Positions 1 through 7,678 of a stretch of 7,678 bases of DNA are shown one piece after another. Under the pieces are notes generated by a model. That model ran no database searches, was not told the origin of the DNA, and worked only from the letters and a program-made list of their open reading frames with translations. The first letter of the stretch is position 1, and every line of letters begins with the position of its first letter. Position numbers and translations under genes: made by a program. Source of the stretch: Sulfuricella sp. (GTDB lineage: Bacteria; Pseudomonadota; Gammaproteobacteria; Burkholderiales; Sulfuricellaceae); assembly GCA_019911785.1 (NCBI GenBank), contig JAIOJM010000183.1:1-7678 (forward strand), read 5' to 3'.

Positions 1-1821
<1,821 letters not shown>

Positions 1822-1866
1822 GTTTCTTCCTTTGTAACGAATGATTAAGAATTAACCTTGTTTCCC

Positions 1867-1894
1867 AGATGGGGATGCTCAAATTTATTTCAAG
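1867..1894 (-). promoter_or_regulatory. Sigma-32 heat-shock promoter of dnaK
   Basis: Read on the minus strand, CTTGAA (1894-1889) is followed by a 14-base spacer and CCCCATCT (1874-1867). This is essentially the sigma-32 (RpoH) consensus CTTGAA / CCCCATNT. Transcription would start near 1860, giving a leader of about 40 bases before the dnaK start. It lies between the upstream repeat and dnaK, so dnaK can be heat-induced independently of grpE. The match is seen directly; activity is inferred. Confidence 0.8.
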
Positions 1895-1912
1895 CCATAA
1901 AAACCGGTTTAG

Positions 1913-2039
1913 CCACGGATGTACACAGATGGACACGGATTATTAATAAGCTGGCTTTTCATTCCCGACGCTTTTGGAGTGAATGCGAAATTCATGCGCC
2001 ATATTGCTTTAATCTGTGTAAATCCGTGTTTATCTGTGG
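1913..2039. repeat. Interrupted inverted repeat built of 10-base (C/A)CACRGAT units between grpE and dnaK
   Basis: The left arm 1913-1942 consists of three 10-base units, CCACGGATGT, ACACAGATGG and ACACGGATTA. The right arm 2010-2039 carries the same three-unit pattern in inverse orientation, and the arms match at 23 of 30 positions. The 67 bases between them show no recognisable gene. The element fills most of the 234-base gap between grpE and dnaK and stops short of the dnaK promoter. Repeats of this (C/A)CACRGAT type are, from general knowledge, dispersed in many proteobacterial genomes; copy number here cannot be seen. A folded transcript could weaken read-through from grpE into dnaK, but there is no U-tract, so it is not a standard terminator. 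Confidence 0.75.
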
Positions 2040-2055
2040 ATGAAACGTTTTTGGT

Positions 2056-2640
2056 TCAAGCGTCTTTGCCCTTGGCCACCATCACCAGCGCCGGGCGCAG
2101 CACCCGGTCGTGCAGCAGATAACCTTTTTGCAGGACGCTGACTACCGTATTGGGAGCGGCGTCGGCTTCCACCATGCTGATTGCCTGGTGCTTGTGGGGA
2201 TCGAATTTTTCGCCCATCGGATGAATTTCACGCAGATTGAATTTCTCGAATACCGATACCAGTTGCCGGAGGGTCAGCTCGACACCGCTCTTCATGCTGG
2301 CCAGATCGGCGGTTTCCACCTTGATGGCGGCTTCCAGGCTGTCCTTGACGGCCAGCAGCTCGGACGAGAAACCCTCGACGGCGAATTTGTGGGCGTTGGC
2401 GATTTCCACCTGGGTGCGCTTGCGGATGTTGTCCGCATCGGCCTTGGCGCGCAGCCAGGCATCGTGGTGTTCCTGCGCGGCCAGTTCGGCCTGCTTGAGC
2501 ATTTCCTCCAGGCTGGGCATGACTTCGGCCGCTTCGCCTTCGACACCCGCCTGGAAGGCTGCACTCACGGCTGAAGCTTCATCCAGCTTTTCCAGGAACT
2601 CTTCCTGCTCGACTTTGTTCTTCTGATCTTCGGGTTGCAT
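2056..2640 (-). CDS. grpE: GrpE, nucleotide exchange factor for DnaK
   Basis: Homodimeric cytosolic cofactor that opens the DnaK nucleotide cleft, releases ADP and so drives substrate release. The protein is 194 residues, normal for the family. An acidic, poorly ordered N-terminus (1-40) is followed by a long helix, about 43-105, that would form the dimer coiled coil. The C-terminal beta domain holds the diagnostic segment [14 protein letters not shown] at 171-184, preceded by [13 protein letters not shown]. The reading frame could extend ten codons further upstream to an ATG at 2670, but the start at 2640 is chosen because a perfect AGGAGG (2651-2646) lies five bases before it and the sigma-32 promoter overlaps the longer version. 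dnaK follows on the same strand, and a c-di-GMP gene is divergent on the other side. Confidence 0.97.
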   Translation of the reverse strand: MQPEDQKNKVEQEEFLEKLDEASAVSAAFQAGVEGEAAEVMPSLEEMLKQAELAAQEHHDAWLRAKADADNIRKRTQVEIANAHKFAVEGFSSELLAVKDSLEAAIKVETADLASMKSGVELTLRQLVSVFEKFNLREIHPMGEKFDPHKHQAISMVEADAAPNTVVSVLQKGYLLHDRVLRPALVMVAKGKDA

Positions 2641-2645
2641 GACGT

Positions 2646-2651
2646 CCTCCT
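2646..2651 (-). promoter_or_regulatory. Shine-Dalgarno site fixing the grpE start
   Basis: A perfect AGGAGG on the minus strand, five bases before the ATG at 2640. It decides against the in-frame ATG at 2670, which would lie at the -10 box of the heat-shock promoter. Confidence 0.85.
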
Positions 2652-2668
2652 GATAACGATGCAAAACC

Positions 2669-2696
2669 ATATTGGGTACAATGTTTTTTTTTCAAG
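2669..2696 (-). promoter_or_regulatory. Sigma-32 heat-shock promoter of grpE
   Basis: On the minus strand CTTGAA (2696-2691) is followed by a 14-base spacer and CCCAATAT (2676-2669), one base off the CCCCATNT consensus. The spacer starts with an A-tract (nine As at 2692-2684 including the end of the -35 box), and another seven-A run lies upstream at 2718-2712 and could act as an UP-like element. The expected start near 2662 gives a leader of about 20 bases containing the AGGAGG. The spacer length is the same as in the dnaK promoter. Confidence 0.75.
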
Positions 2697-2830
2697 AGAG
2701 AGGCGGAGAGGTTTTTTTGGTTGCATCCCGAAAGGGTATTCTGGCGGCATGTTTTCGTTGCAACATTCTGGTTTCTATGGCATCGTTCAGAACAACCTGC
2801 TTTCTGGTGGCGATACTTCGATATTTATCA

Positions 2831-2836
2831 AGAAGG
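2831..2836 (+). promoter_or_regulatory. Ribosome binding site of the GGDEF-EAL gene
   Basis: AGAAGG eight bases before the ATG at 2845. It supports that ATG over the upstream in-frame ATGs at 2635 and 2749, whose extra residues look non-coding and, for 2635, overlap the start of grpE. I see no convincing sigma-70 promoter in 2697-2830. Confidence 0.6.
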
Positions 2837-2844
2837 TTAATCTA

Positions 2845-5604
2845 ATGCCTCGTGTGTTTTCGCACTGCAGAATCATCAACTTTTCCCTCATCGTGCTGGC
2901 CTTCTTCGTCCTGGTGCTTACCGGAGAGCTGGCCTGGAAGTCCTATGCCGACTACCGCGCTGCGAAAGACATGGGCCAGGCCAATGCAATGGCGGATCAT
3001 CTGATCGAGGCGGCCGGCATCGAGGCGGTGGAACGCGGCCTGACCGCCAGCGCACTGGGCGGCCCTGTTCCGGCCTCCCCTGCGGCCCTGAAGAGCATTG
3101 CCGGGCTGCGCGAAAAAGGCGATGCCGGCTGGAACAAGGCGCTCGCTCTGGCGCGCGCCCTGGCCGCACGCGGGAAGCCGGATTCCGAGTTTGTTGATGC
3201 CATCCGGCAGGCAGGTCGGGAGCATGCAACTTTAATTCAGGCGCGCGCCCGCGCCGACTCGTGCCTGAAGGGCGAAGCCTGCGCCTATACAACGGCGGAA
3301 TGGCTGAAAGTCATCAGTCGCTTCATCGGGGTCTCTTCGCGCCTGCGCGAGGCGGCGTTCCTGCCGCTGGATACGCCGCGCCACGTGGCCCAGTTCAACC
3401 TCGCGCTGAAGCGCTGGGTGTGGCTGGCGAGCGAGCACGCCGGGCGCGAGCGCGCCATGCTGGGCTACTACATCAGCGCCCGGCTGCCTGTGCCGCCAGC
3501 CGTGCTGGACGAACTGAAGGCGAACCGCGGCGTGGTCGATCGCAGTATTTTCGATATCCAGGCAGTCGCCGAACTGAAGAGCGCAGATCCCCGCATCGTT
3601 CATGCAGTGAAGGCGATGGAACAATCCTTCCTCGGCCGCTTCGATGAGGTGCGCCGCCAGGCCTATCAGGAGGCCAATACCGGCGCCTATTCCCAAAGCG
3701 GCGCAGAGTGGTTCGAGCGCTCGACCCAGGCGATCAATTCCCTGCTGGCCATTGCCGGTGCCGTGAGCCTGGTCACCGACGAGTTCGCGGCGCAGGCAAT
3801 GCGCGAGACCGAGGCGCAGATGCTGCGCCATGCCGCCATGCTGATCGTGGCCATCGTGCTGGCGATCTGGAGCATGACCAAGGTGCGTCAAACCGCCGAC
3901 TCGCTGTTCAGGCAGAAGGAACTCGCCGAGGTGACGCTGCATTCCATCGGCGACGCGGTGATCACCACCGATGATGCCGCACGGGTGGAATACCTCAACC
4001 CGGTGGCCGAGCAGCTGACCGGCTGGAAGACGCAGGATGCCCACGGCAAACCGCTGGCCGAAGTGTGCGTGCTGATCGACGGGGTGACGCGCGAACCGGA
4101 GGCCAACCCGGTGGAGCGGTGCCTGCGCGAACGGCAGGTGGTGGGGCTGGCGAGCAACGTGGTGCTGGTGGCGCGGGACGGCAAGGAATACATCATCGAA
4201 GACTCGGCGGCGCCGATCCGCGACCGGGAAGGCGACATCGTCGGCGCGGTGATGGTGTTCTACGACGTGACGCAGATGCGCCACTCGCCGCACCTGCTGT
4301 CTTATCACGCCACTCACGATGCGCTCACCGGCCTGGTCAACCGGCGCGAATTCGAGCGGCGCCTGGCCGACCTGCTGGTGCGCGCCAGGAATCTCGGTCA
4401 GGAGCATGCCTTCTGCTACATCGATCTGGACCAGTTCAAGGTGATCAACGATACCTGCGGCCATGCGGTGGGCGACAAGCTGCTGCGCCAGCTCACCTAT
4501 CTGTTGCAGGAAGGCATGCGCGAGTCCGACACCCTGGCACGCCTGGGCGGGGATGAATTCGGCGTGCTGCTGGAGAATTGCCCGCTCGATCGGGCGCTGA
4601 AAATCGCGGAAAGCCTGCGCCAGGTGGTCAAGGATTTCCGTTTCAGCTGGGAGGGGCACCCCTTCGATCTGGGGGCGAGCATCGGTTTGGTTCTCATCGA
4701 CGCCGACAGCGTCAGCATCGAGGAGCTCATGAGCGAGGCCGACGCCGCCTGCTATGCCGCCAAGGAAAAGGGGCGCAACCGGGTGCAGATATTCCGGCCC
4801 GGCAACCTGGAGCTGGCCCGGCGCCACGGTGAAATGCAGTGGGTGTCGCGCATCAGCCAGGCGCTGGAGGAGAACCGCTTTGTCCTGTATTACCAGACGA
4901 TAGCCCCGCTGGACGGGATGCAAGAGCGGCACCGCGAAATTCTGCTGCGGCTGCTGGACGAGGAAGGGAAGCTGGTGCCGCCGATGGACTTCATCCCCGC
5001 CGCGGAGCGTTACAACCTGATGCCGGCAATTGACCGCTGGGTGATCCACAACGGCCTGGCCGTCATCGGACAGCATCTGCGCGAGCATCCGGGTCAGCCT
5101 GGCGAGGTTTTTTGCATCAATCTGTCCGGCGCTTCACTGGGTGAGGAAAACCTCGAGCGTTTCATCAGTGAACAACTCGCCCTGCACCAAGTGCCGCCGC
5201 ACCTGATTTGCTTCGAGATCACCGAGACTGCCGCGGTAGCCAACCTCGATCAGGCTGCAGCGCTTATCAAGGGTCTCAAGACTCTGGGCTGCCGCTTCGC
5301 CCTGGACGACTTCGGCAGCGGCTTGTCCTCCTTCATGTACCTGAAGCTGCTGCCGGTGGATTACCTGAAGATTGATGGCACCTTCGTCAAGGACATGGTG
5401 GATGACCCGGTGGATTACGCCATGGTGCAGGCGATCAATACGGTCGGCCACGTCATGGGGATCAAGACCATTGCCGAGTACGTGGAAAACGACGCCATCC
5501 TGGAGAAGCTGCGAGAGCTTGGCGTGGATTACGCCCAGGGTTATGGCATCCACAAGCCTTGCCCAATGGAACAGTGCCTGGCCGGGTCCTGTGGAGTGGC
5601 CTGA
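2845..5604 (+). CDS. Membrane-bound PAS-GGDEF-EAL cyclic di-GMP synthase/phosphodiesterase
   Basis: A 919-residue inner-membrane signalling protein. Transmembrane helices are at about 10-26 and 327-344, enclosing a roughly 300-residue periplasmic region that is almost entirely helical. Its ERGLTASALG and GRERAMLGYY segments resemble the helical NIT (nitrate/nitrite sensing) type of sensor, but this is only a suggestion. A PAS domain follows (about 361-475), then GGDEF (about 488-650) and EAL (about 665-910). The GGDEF motif is intact at 568-572, with the inhibitory RxxD site at 559-562 five residues before it. In the EAL domain the signature reads E698-I-L, and the metal and catalytic positions are present: N759, E791, E794, D821-D822, K842, E878, Q898. 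Both activities therefore look possible. It lies between hemH (convergent) and grpE (divergent), and neither neighbour is functionally related. The ligand and net activity cannot be told from sequence. Confidence 0.93.
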   Translation: MPRVFSHCRIINFSLIVLAFFVLVLTGELAWKSYADYRAAKDMGQANAMADHLIEAAGIEAVERGLTASALGGPVPASPAALKSIAGLREKGDAGWNKALALARALAARGKPDSEFVDAIRQAGREHATLIQARARADSCLKGEACAYTTAEWLKVISRFIGVSSRLREAAFLPLDTPRHVAQFNLALKRWVWLASEHAGRERAMLGYYISARLPVPPAVLDELKANRGVVDRSIFDIQAVAELKSADPRIVHAVKAMEQSFLGRFDEVRRQAYQEANTGAYSQSGAEWFERSTQAINSLLAIAGAVSLVTDEFAAQAMRETEAQMLRHAAMLIVAIVLAIWSMTKVRQTADSLFRQKELAEVTLHSIGDAVITTDDAARVEYLNPVAEQLTGWKTQDAHGKPLAEVCVLIDGVTREPEANPVERCLRERQVVGLASNVVLVARDGKEYIIEDSAAPIRDREGDIVGAVMVFYDVTQMRHSPHLLSYHATHDALTGLVNRREFERRLADLLVRARNLGQEHAFCYIDLDQFKVINDTCGHAVGDKLLRQLTYLLQEGMRESDTLARLGGDEFGVLLENCPLDRALKIAESLRQVVKDFRFSWEGHPFDLGASIGLVLIDADSVSIEELMSEADAACYAAKEKGRNRVQIFRPGNLELARRHGEMQWVSRISQALEENRFVLYYQTIAPLDGMQERHREILLRLLDEEGKLVPPMDFIPAAERYNLMPAIDRWVIHNGLAVIGQHLREHPGQPGEVFCINLSGASLGEENLERFISEQLALHQVPPHLICFEITETAAVANLDQAAALIKGLKTLGCRFALDDFGSGLSSFMYLKLLPVDYLKIDGTFVKDMVDDPVDYAMVQAINTVGHVMGIKTIAEYVENDAILEKLRELGVDYAQGYGIHKPCPMEQCLAGSCGVA

Positions 5605-5706
5605 ACCCGCGCAATTAAGGGTGGTAGAGACCGGCTGAATTCTTCAAGAAGATTTGCCCTCAAGGTACTGGCGGGTCTGGCGCTTGATGTTGAAAGGTGA
5701 AGGTTT

Positions 5707-6870
5707 TTAGTCTGTTGCACCCATCGCCAGCGCGCGGTTGCGGGAAGCGGCGCAGGCTTCTTTCTCTTCCGTCGCTATCCAGCCTTGCAGGTTTGCGGAG
5801 ACGATATTGCTCAGGGCGCGAATCCAGTCATCGCGTTCGTTGAGACAGGGAATGTAATGGAACTCCCTGCCCCCGGCGCCGAGGAAGGAGGCTTTGCCTT
5901 CCAGCGCAATCTCCTCCAGGGTTTCCAGGCAGTCGCCGACGAAGCCCGGGCAGATGACGTCCACCCGGCTGATGCCCTGCTTGCCGAGTTCTTCCAGGGT
6001 GGCCGCGGTGTAGGGCTTGATCCACTCGGCACGGCCGAAGCGCGACTGGAAGCTGATCCGGTATTGATCCGGCTTCAGTTCCAGCGCCTCCGCCAGCAGC
6101 CGCCCGGTTTTCTGGCACTCGCAGTGGTAGGGGTCGCCTTTGTCCAGGGTGTAGCGCGGCACGCCGTGGAAGCTCATCACCAGAACGTCGGGGCGGCCAT
6201 TCCGCATCCAGTCGTCGCGCACGCTCTGCGCCAGTGCCGCGATGTAGCCGGGGTGGTCGTGAAAGCTCCGCACGGTGCGGATTTCCGGCATGTTGCGCAT
6301 CTTGCGCAAGGCGTCGAACACCGCGTCCATGGCTGAGGCCGTCGAGCTGGCGGCATACTGCGGGTAGAGCGGCAGAATCAGGATGCGCCCGCAGTTCTGC
6401 TGCTTGAGTTTTTCCAGCGCCGACGCGACCGAAGGGTTGCCGTAGCGCATCGCCAATTCGATCAGAACAGGTTCTGTCCCTCCGTTTTCCGGAGGGACAG
6501 CCGTTTGCCCCCTCTCCCCCTCGTGGGAGAGGGTTGGGGAGAGGGGCGGTTTCAATAATTCACCCAAATAGCCCTTCAGCATCCTGGCCTGACGCTGGGT
6601 ATGAACCAGCAGCGGAGAACCTTCCCTGGTCCAGATCTGGGCGTATTTTTCCGCCGATTTCTTCGGTCGGGTATTGAGGATGATGCCGTTCAGAATCAGC
6701 CACCACAGCGCGCGGGGAATTTCCACCACGCGCGGGTCGCCGAGGAATTCCCGCAGATACGGCTTTACCGCGGCGGCGGTGGGCGCGTCGGGCGTGCCGA
6801 GGTTGATCAGGAGGACGCCGGTGCGGCTGGGCGTGCCGTGGCGGTATGAGGGTTCGGGATGGTGGCTCAT
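5707..6870 (-). CDS. hemH: Ferrochelatase with an in-frame palindromic-repeat insertion
   Basis: Inserts ferrous iron into protoporphyrin IX, the last step of protoheme synthesis; cytosolic or membrane-associated. The start at 6870 gives MSHHPEP... and 387 residues. Family motifs in order: [13 protein letters not shown] (18-30), [14 protein letters not shown] (81-94), YGNPS (143-147), [14 protein letters not shown] (166-179), SFHGVPRY with the metal-binding His at 235, [13 protein letters not shown] (276-288) and [14 protein letters not shown] (307-320), where Glu316 matches the conserved acidic active-site residue. Residues about 108-133 have no family counterpart; they are encoded by two hairpin repeats and, if removed, leave about 361 residues, a normal size. 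The reading frame continues upstream to 6939, but those 23 codons come from the palindrome at 6884-6970 and look artificial. The ribosome site before 6870 is weak. The enzyme is probably functional because all core motifs survive. Confidence 0.95.
   Translation of the reverse strand: MSHHPEPSYRHGTPSRTGVLLINLGTPDAPTAAAVKPYLREFLGDPRVVEIPRALWWLILNGIILNTRPKKSAEKYAQIWTREGSPLLVHTQRQARMLKGYLGELLKPPLSPTLSHEGERGQTAVPPENGGTEPVLIELAMRYGNPSVASALEKLKQQNCGRILILPLYPQYAASSTASAMDAVFDALRKMRNMPEIRTVRSFHDHPGYIAALAQSVRDDWMRNGRPDVLVMSFHGVPRYTLDKGDPYHCECQKTGRLLAEALELKPDQYRISFQSRFGRAEWIKPYTAATLEELGKQGISRVDVICPGFVGDCLETLEEIALEGKASFLGAGGREFHYIPCLNERDDWIRALSNIVSANLQGWIATEEKEACAASRNRALAMGATD
6474..6500. repeat. Perfect 11-bp hairpin inside hemH
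   Basis: CTGTCCCTCCG (6474-6484) is followed by a five-base loop and its exact complement CGGAGGGACAG (6490-6500). It encodes residues 124-133 of the hemH product (around VPPENGGT), a stretch not expected in ferrochelatases. It adjoins the second hairpin, and together they make the insertion. Confidence 0.8.
6508..6546. repeat. CCCTCTCCC palindromic repeat inside hemH
   Basis: CCCTCTCCC (6510-6518) pairs with GGGAGAGGG (6525-6533) across a six-base loop. Alternatively CCCCTCTCCCC (6509-6519) pairs exactly with a second GGGGAGAGGGG (6536-6546). It encodes the [13 protein letters not shown] part of the hemH insertion. Peptides of this kind are, from general knowledge, typical translations of a dispersed CCCTCTCCC repeat in proteobacteria; copy number here is unknown. 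Confidence 0.8.
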
Positions 6871-6883
6871 GTTCTTGAGGTCG

Positions 6884-6970
6884 GTAGGGTGGGCACTGTT
6901 TTTGTGCCCACGCGGAAATAAACTCCGCACTTCGCTCACCGCGTGGGCACAAAAACGGTGCCCACCCTAC
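6884..6970. repeat. 87-bp palindromic element (GTAGGGTGGGCAC type), MITE-like
   Basis: Two 32-base arms (6884-6915 and 6939-6970) are inverse copies with one mismatch in 32, around a 23-base centre. Each arm also folds on itself: GTGGGCAC and GTGCCCAC form an 8-bp stem with a seven-base loop (6889-6911 and 6943-6965). The whole can form a cruciform. It contains no transposase gene. Elements starting GTAGGGTGGGCAC are known to me as dispersed repeats in proteobacteria; mobility is inferred. It ends the hicA stub on one side and lies 13 bases from the hemH start on the other. It has no U-tract, so it is not a standard terminator. Confidence 0.85.
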
Positions 6971-7001
6971 ACGACTGTCGGATGAGGTCTTGCCGTTTCA
7001 C
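6936..7001 (-). pseudogene. hicA: Truncated hicA toxin stub running into the palindromic element
   Basis: A GTG at 7001 overlaps the TGA stop of the antitoxin gene (GTGA), a usual coupling between paired toxin-antitoxin genes. It reads VKRQDLIRQS, matching the typical HicA N-terminus (M-K-R-x-D-L-I-R/K). At 6970 the sequence becomes the palindromic element, and the frame closes at a TGA at 6938-6936 after 21 residues. HicA toxins are small mRNA-cleaving proteins of about 60 residues with a double-stranded RNA-binding fold and a catalytic His; everything past the first strand/helix is missing. No remainder of hicA is visible between the element and hemH. The identification rests on nine or ten residues plus the gene arrangement. 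Confidence 0.65.
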
Positions 7002-7189
7002 AACGCGATTTCTTTGAGCTGGTATTGCTCCGGCACATCGTCCATAGCCATCAGCAGATAGGCGTCCTTGAGATTTTCTTCCAATTCTTCCTGTGTCTCG
7101 CCCTGAGTCATTATTTCCGGGTGCTCCAGGAGTTTGCCCAGCCAGAATTTGTCGGATTTCCAATAAATCATGGTCATCTTGGGTTGCAT
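6998..7189 (-). CDS. hicB: HicB-family antitoxin, toxin partner lost
   Basis: A 63-residue protein with the compact HicB-like fold: MIYWKSDKFWLGKLLEHPE near the start, then TQGETQEELEENLKDAY (29-45), where the TxGE...EEL..NL.DA pattern is the family hallmark. It lacks an obvious DNA-binding extension. HicB antitoxins normally bind and silence the HicA mRNA-cleaving toxin. The ATG at 7189 is preceded by GAGGAG (7205-7200) at ten bases, and this site overlaps the stop codon of hrcA, so the two genes are probably co-transcribed. The adjoining hicA is reduced to a stub, so this gene is either decaying or has been kept for another role, such as neutralising a HicA encoded elsewhere. Confidence 0.8.
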   Translation of the reverse strand: MQPKMTMIYWKSDKFWLGKLLEHPEIMTQGETQEELEENLKDAYLLMAMDDVPEQYQLKEIAL

Positions 7190-7203
7190 GATGGGTTATC
7201 TCC

Positions 7204-7678
7204 TCAATGATACGAAAGCGCGCTGGACAGCAGCTTGGCGGTGACGTCCACGATCGGGATGATGCGTTCGTAGGCCATCCGGGTCGGGCCGATCACGCCG
7301 ACAGTGCCGACGACCTGGCCATCCACCTCGTAGGGTGCGGTCACCAGGCTGCATTCGTCGAGCGGCATGCGGCCGGATTCGCCGCCGATGAAGATCTGTA
7401 CGCCCTGGGCGTGCTGGCTGACATCCAGAAGCTGGAGCAGGGTGGTTTTCTGATCGAAGGCGTCGAACAGCCTGCGCAAGGACGCCATGTTGGAAGACAG
7501 ATCCCGCACATGCAGCAGCTTGCGCTCGCCGGAGAGCACGTAGCTGTCGGCGCCTTCGTTCATCGCCTCGCTGCCGGCCTCCAGCGCCACGGCCATGAGC
7601 GCGGTCATGTCGTGGTGCAACTGTTTCAGTTCGACCTGCATTCTGCCGCGTACTTCTTCCAGGGTGCAGCCGGCGTAG
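7204..7678 (-). CDS. hrcA: Heat-inducible transcription repressor HrcA, C-terminal half
   Basis: HrcA is a winged-helix repressor that binds CIRCE operators, typically before groESL, and depends on GroEL for activity. The 157 complete codons seen here cover the C-terminal GAF-like domain and end in the family's conserved tail, including [20 protein letters not shown] and a terminal [12 protein letters not shown], with stop TGA at 7206-7204. The full protein is usually about 340 residues, so the N-terminal DNA-binding half lies beyond the right edge. The order hrcA then hemH then grpE-dnaK fits betaproteobacterial heat-shock loci. No CIRCE sequence is seen in this window, so any self-regulation cannot be judged. 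Confidence 0.95.
   Translation of the reverse strand, partial: YAGCTLEEVRGRMQVELKQLHHDMTALMAVALEAGSEAMNEGADSYVLSGERKLLHVRDLSSNMASLRRLFDAFDQKTTLLQLLDVSQHAQGVQIFIGGESGRMPLDECSLVTAPYEVDGQVVGTVGVIGPTRMAYERIIPIVDVTAKLLSSALSYH

Noticed and set aside
1858..2122. Small open frames of 61 and 67 codons on the plus strand in the grpE-dnaK gap
   Set aside because: They are translations of the (C/A)CACRGAT inverted repeat and the antisense end of grpE, with no ribosome site.
2635..2844. A 70-codon N-terminal extension of the GGDEF-EAL protein
   Set aside because: It overlaps the grpE start and its heat-shock promoter, has no ribosome site, and the residues before the first membrane helix look random; the ATG at 2845 has AGAAGG at proper spacing.
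3232..5088. A 618-codon open frame on the minus strand opposite the GGDEF-EAL gene
   Set aside because: Its His/Gln/Val-rich translation has no domain pattern and it mirrors a real gene with clear motifs; it results from GC-rich third codon positions.
5605..5706. Terminator or small gene between the convergent GGDEF-EAL and hemH genes
   Set aside because: There is a T-run at 5704-5708, but I found no stable stem directly before it, and short frames there have no ribosome site or recognisable product.
6871..6939. A 23-codon N-terminal extension of ferrochelatase
   Set aside because: The codons derive mainly from the palindromic element, and the family begins close to the [13 protein letters not shown] segment reached from the ATG at 6870.

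Overview
The window looks like a stretch of betaproteobacterial chromosome, probably of the Nitrosomonadales type. This rests on the GC-rich sequence, the gene order hrcA / hemH / grpE / dnaK, and proteins that read as ordinary proteobacterial versions of these families. The lineage is an inference, because no rRNA or marker search was possible.

Most genes are on the minus strand, so transcription runs right to left. From the right edge: the C-terminal half of the heat-shock repressor gene hrcA; a small HicB-family antitoxin gene 14 bases after it; a stub of the partner toxin gene hicA, cut off after about ten codons by an 87-bp palindromic element; hemH (ferrochelatase), starting just past that element; then, after one gene on the opposite strand, grpE; and finally dnaK, which runs off the left edge about 30 codons short of its expected end. 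The plus-strand gene between hemH and grpE encodes a 919-residue membrane protein with a helical periplasmic sensor, PAS, GGDEF and EAL domains. It is predicted to make and degrade cyclic di-GMP.

Two good matches to the heat-shock sigma factor (sigma-32) promoter are visible, one before grpE and one before dnaK. Both have a 14-base spacer between a CTTGAA box and a CCC(C/A)AT-type box. dnaK therefore appears to have its own heat-shock promoter besides any read-through from grpE. No CIRCE operator, the usual HrcA target, is seen in the window.

The least ordinary aspect is the number of different palindromic elements. One is a 10-base-period (C/A)CACRGAT inverted repeat between grpE and dnaK. 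Two hairpins sit inside the hemH reading frame and add about 26 residues without breaking it. One GTAGGGTGGGCAC palindrome replaces most of hicA and lies directly before hemH. I see no clear new multi-gene system. The main interest lies in how these elements have reshaped the genes (in-frame insertion, toxin loss) and in the c-di-GMP gene placed head-to-head with a heat-shock promoter.
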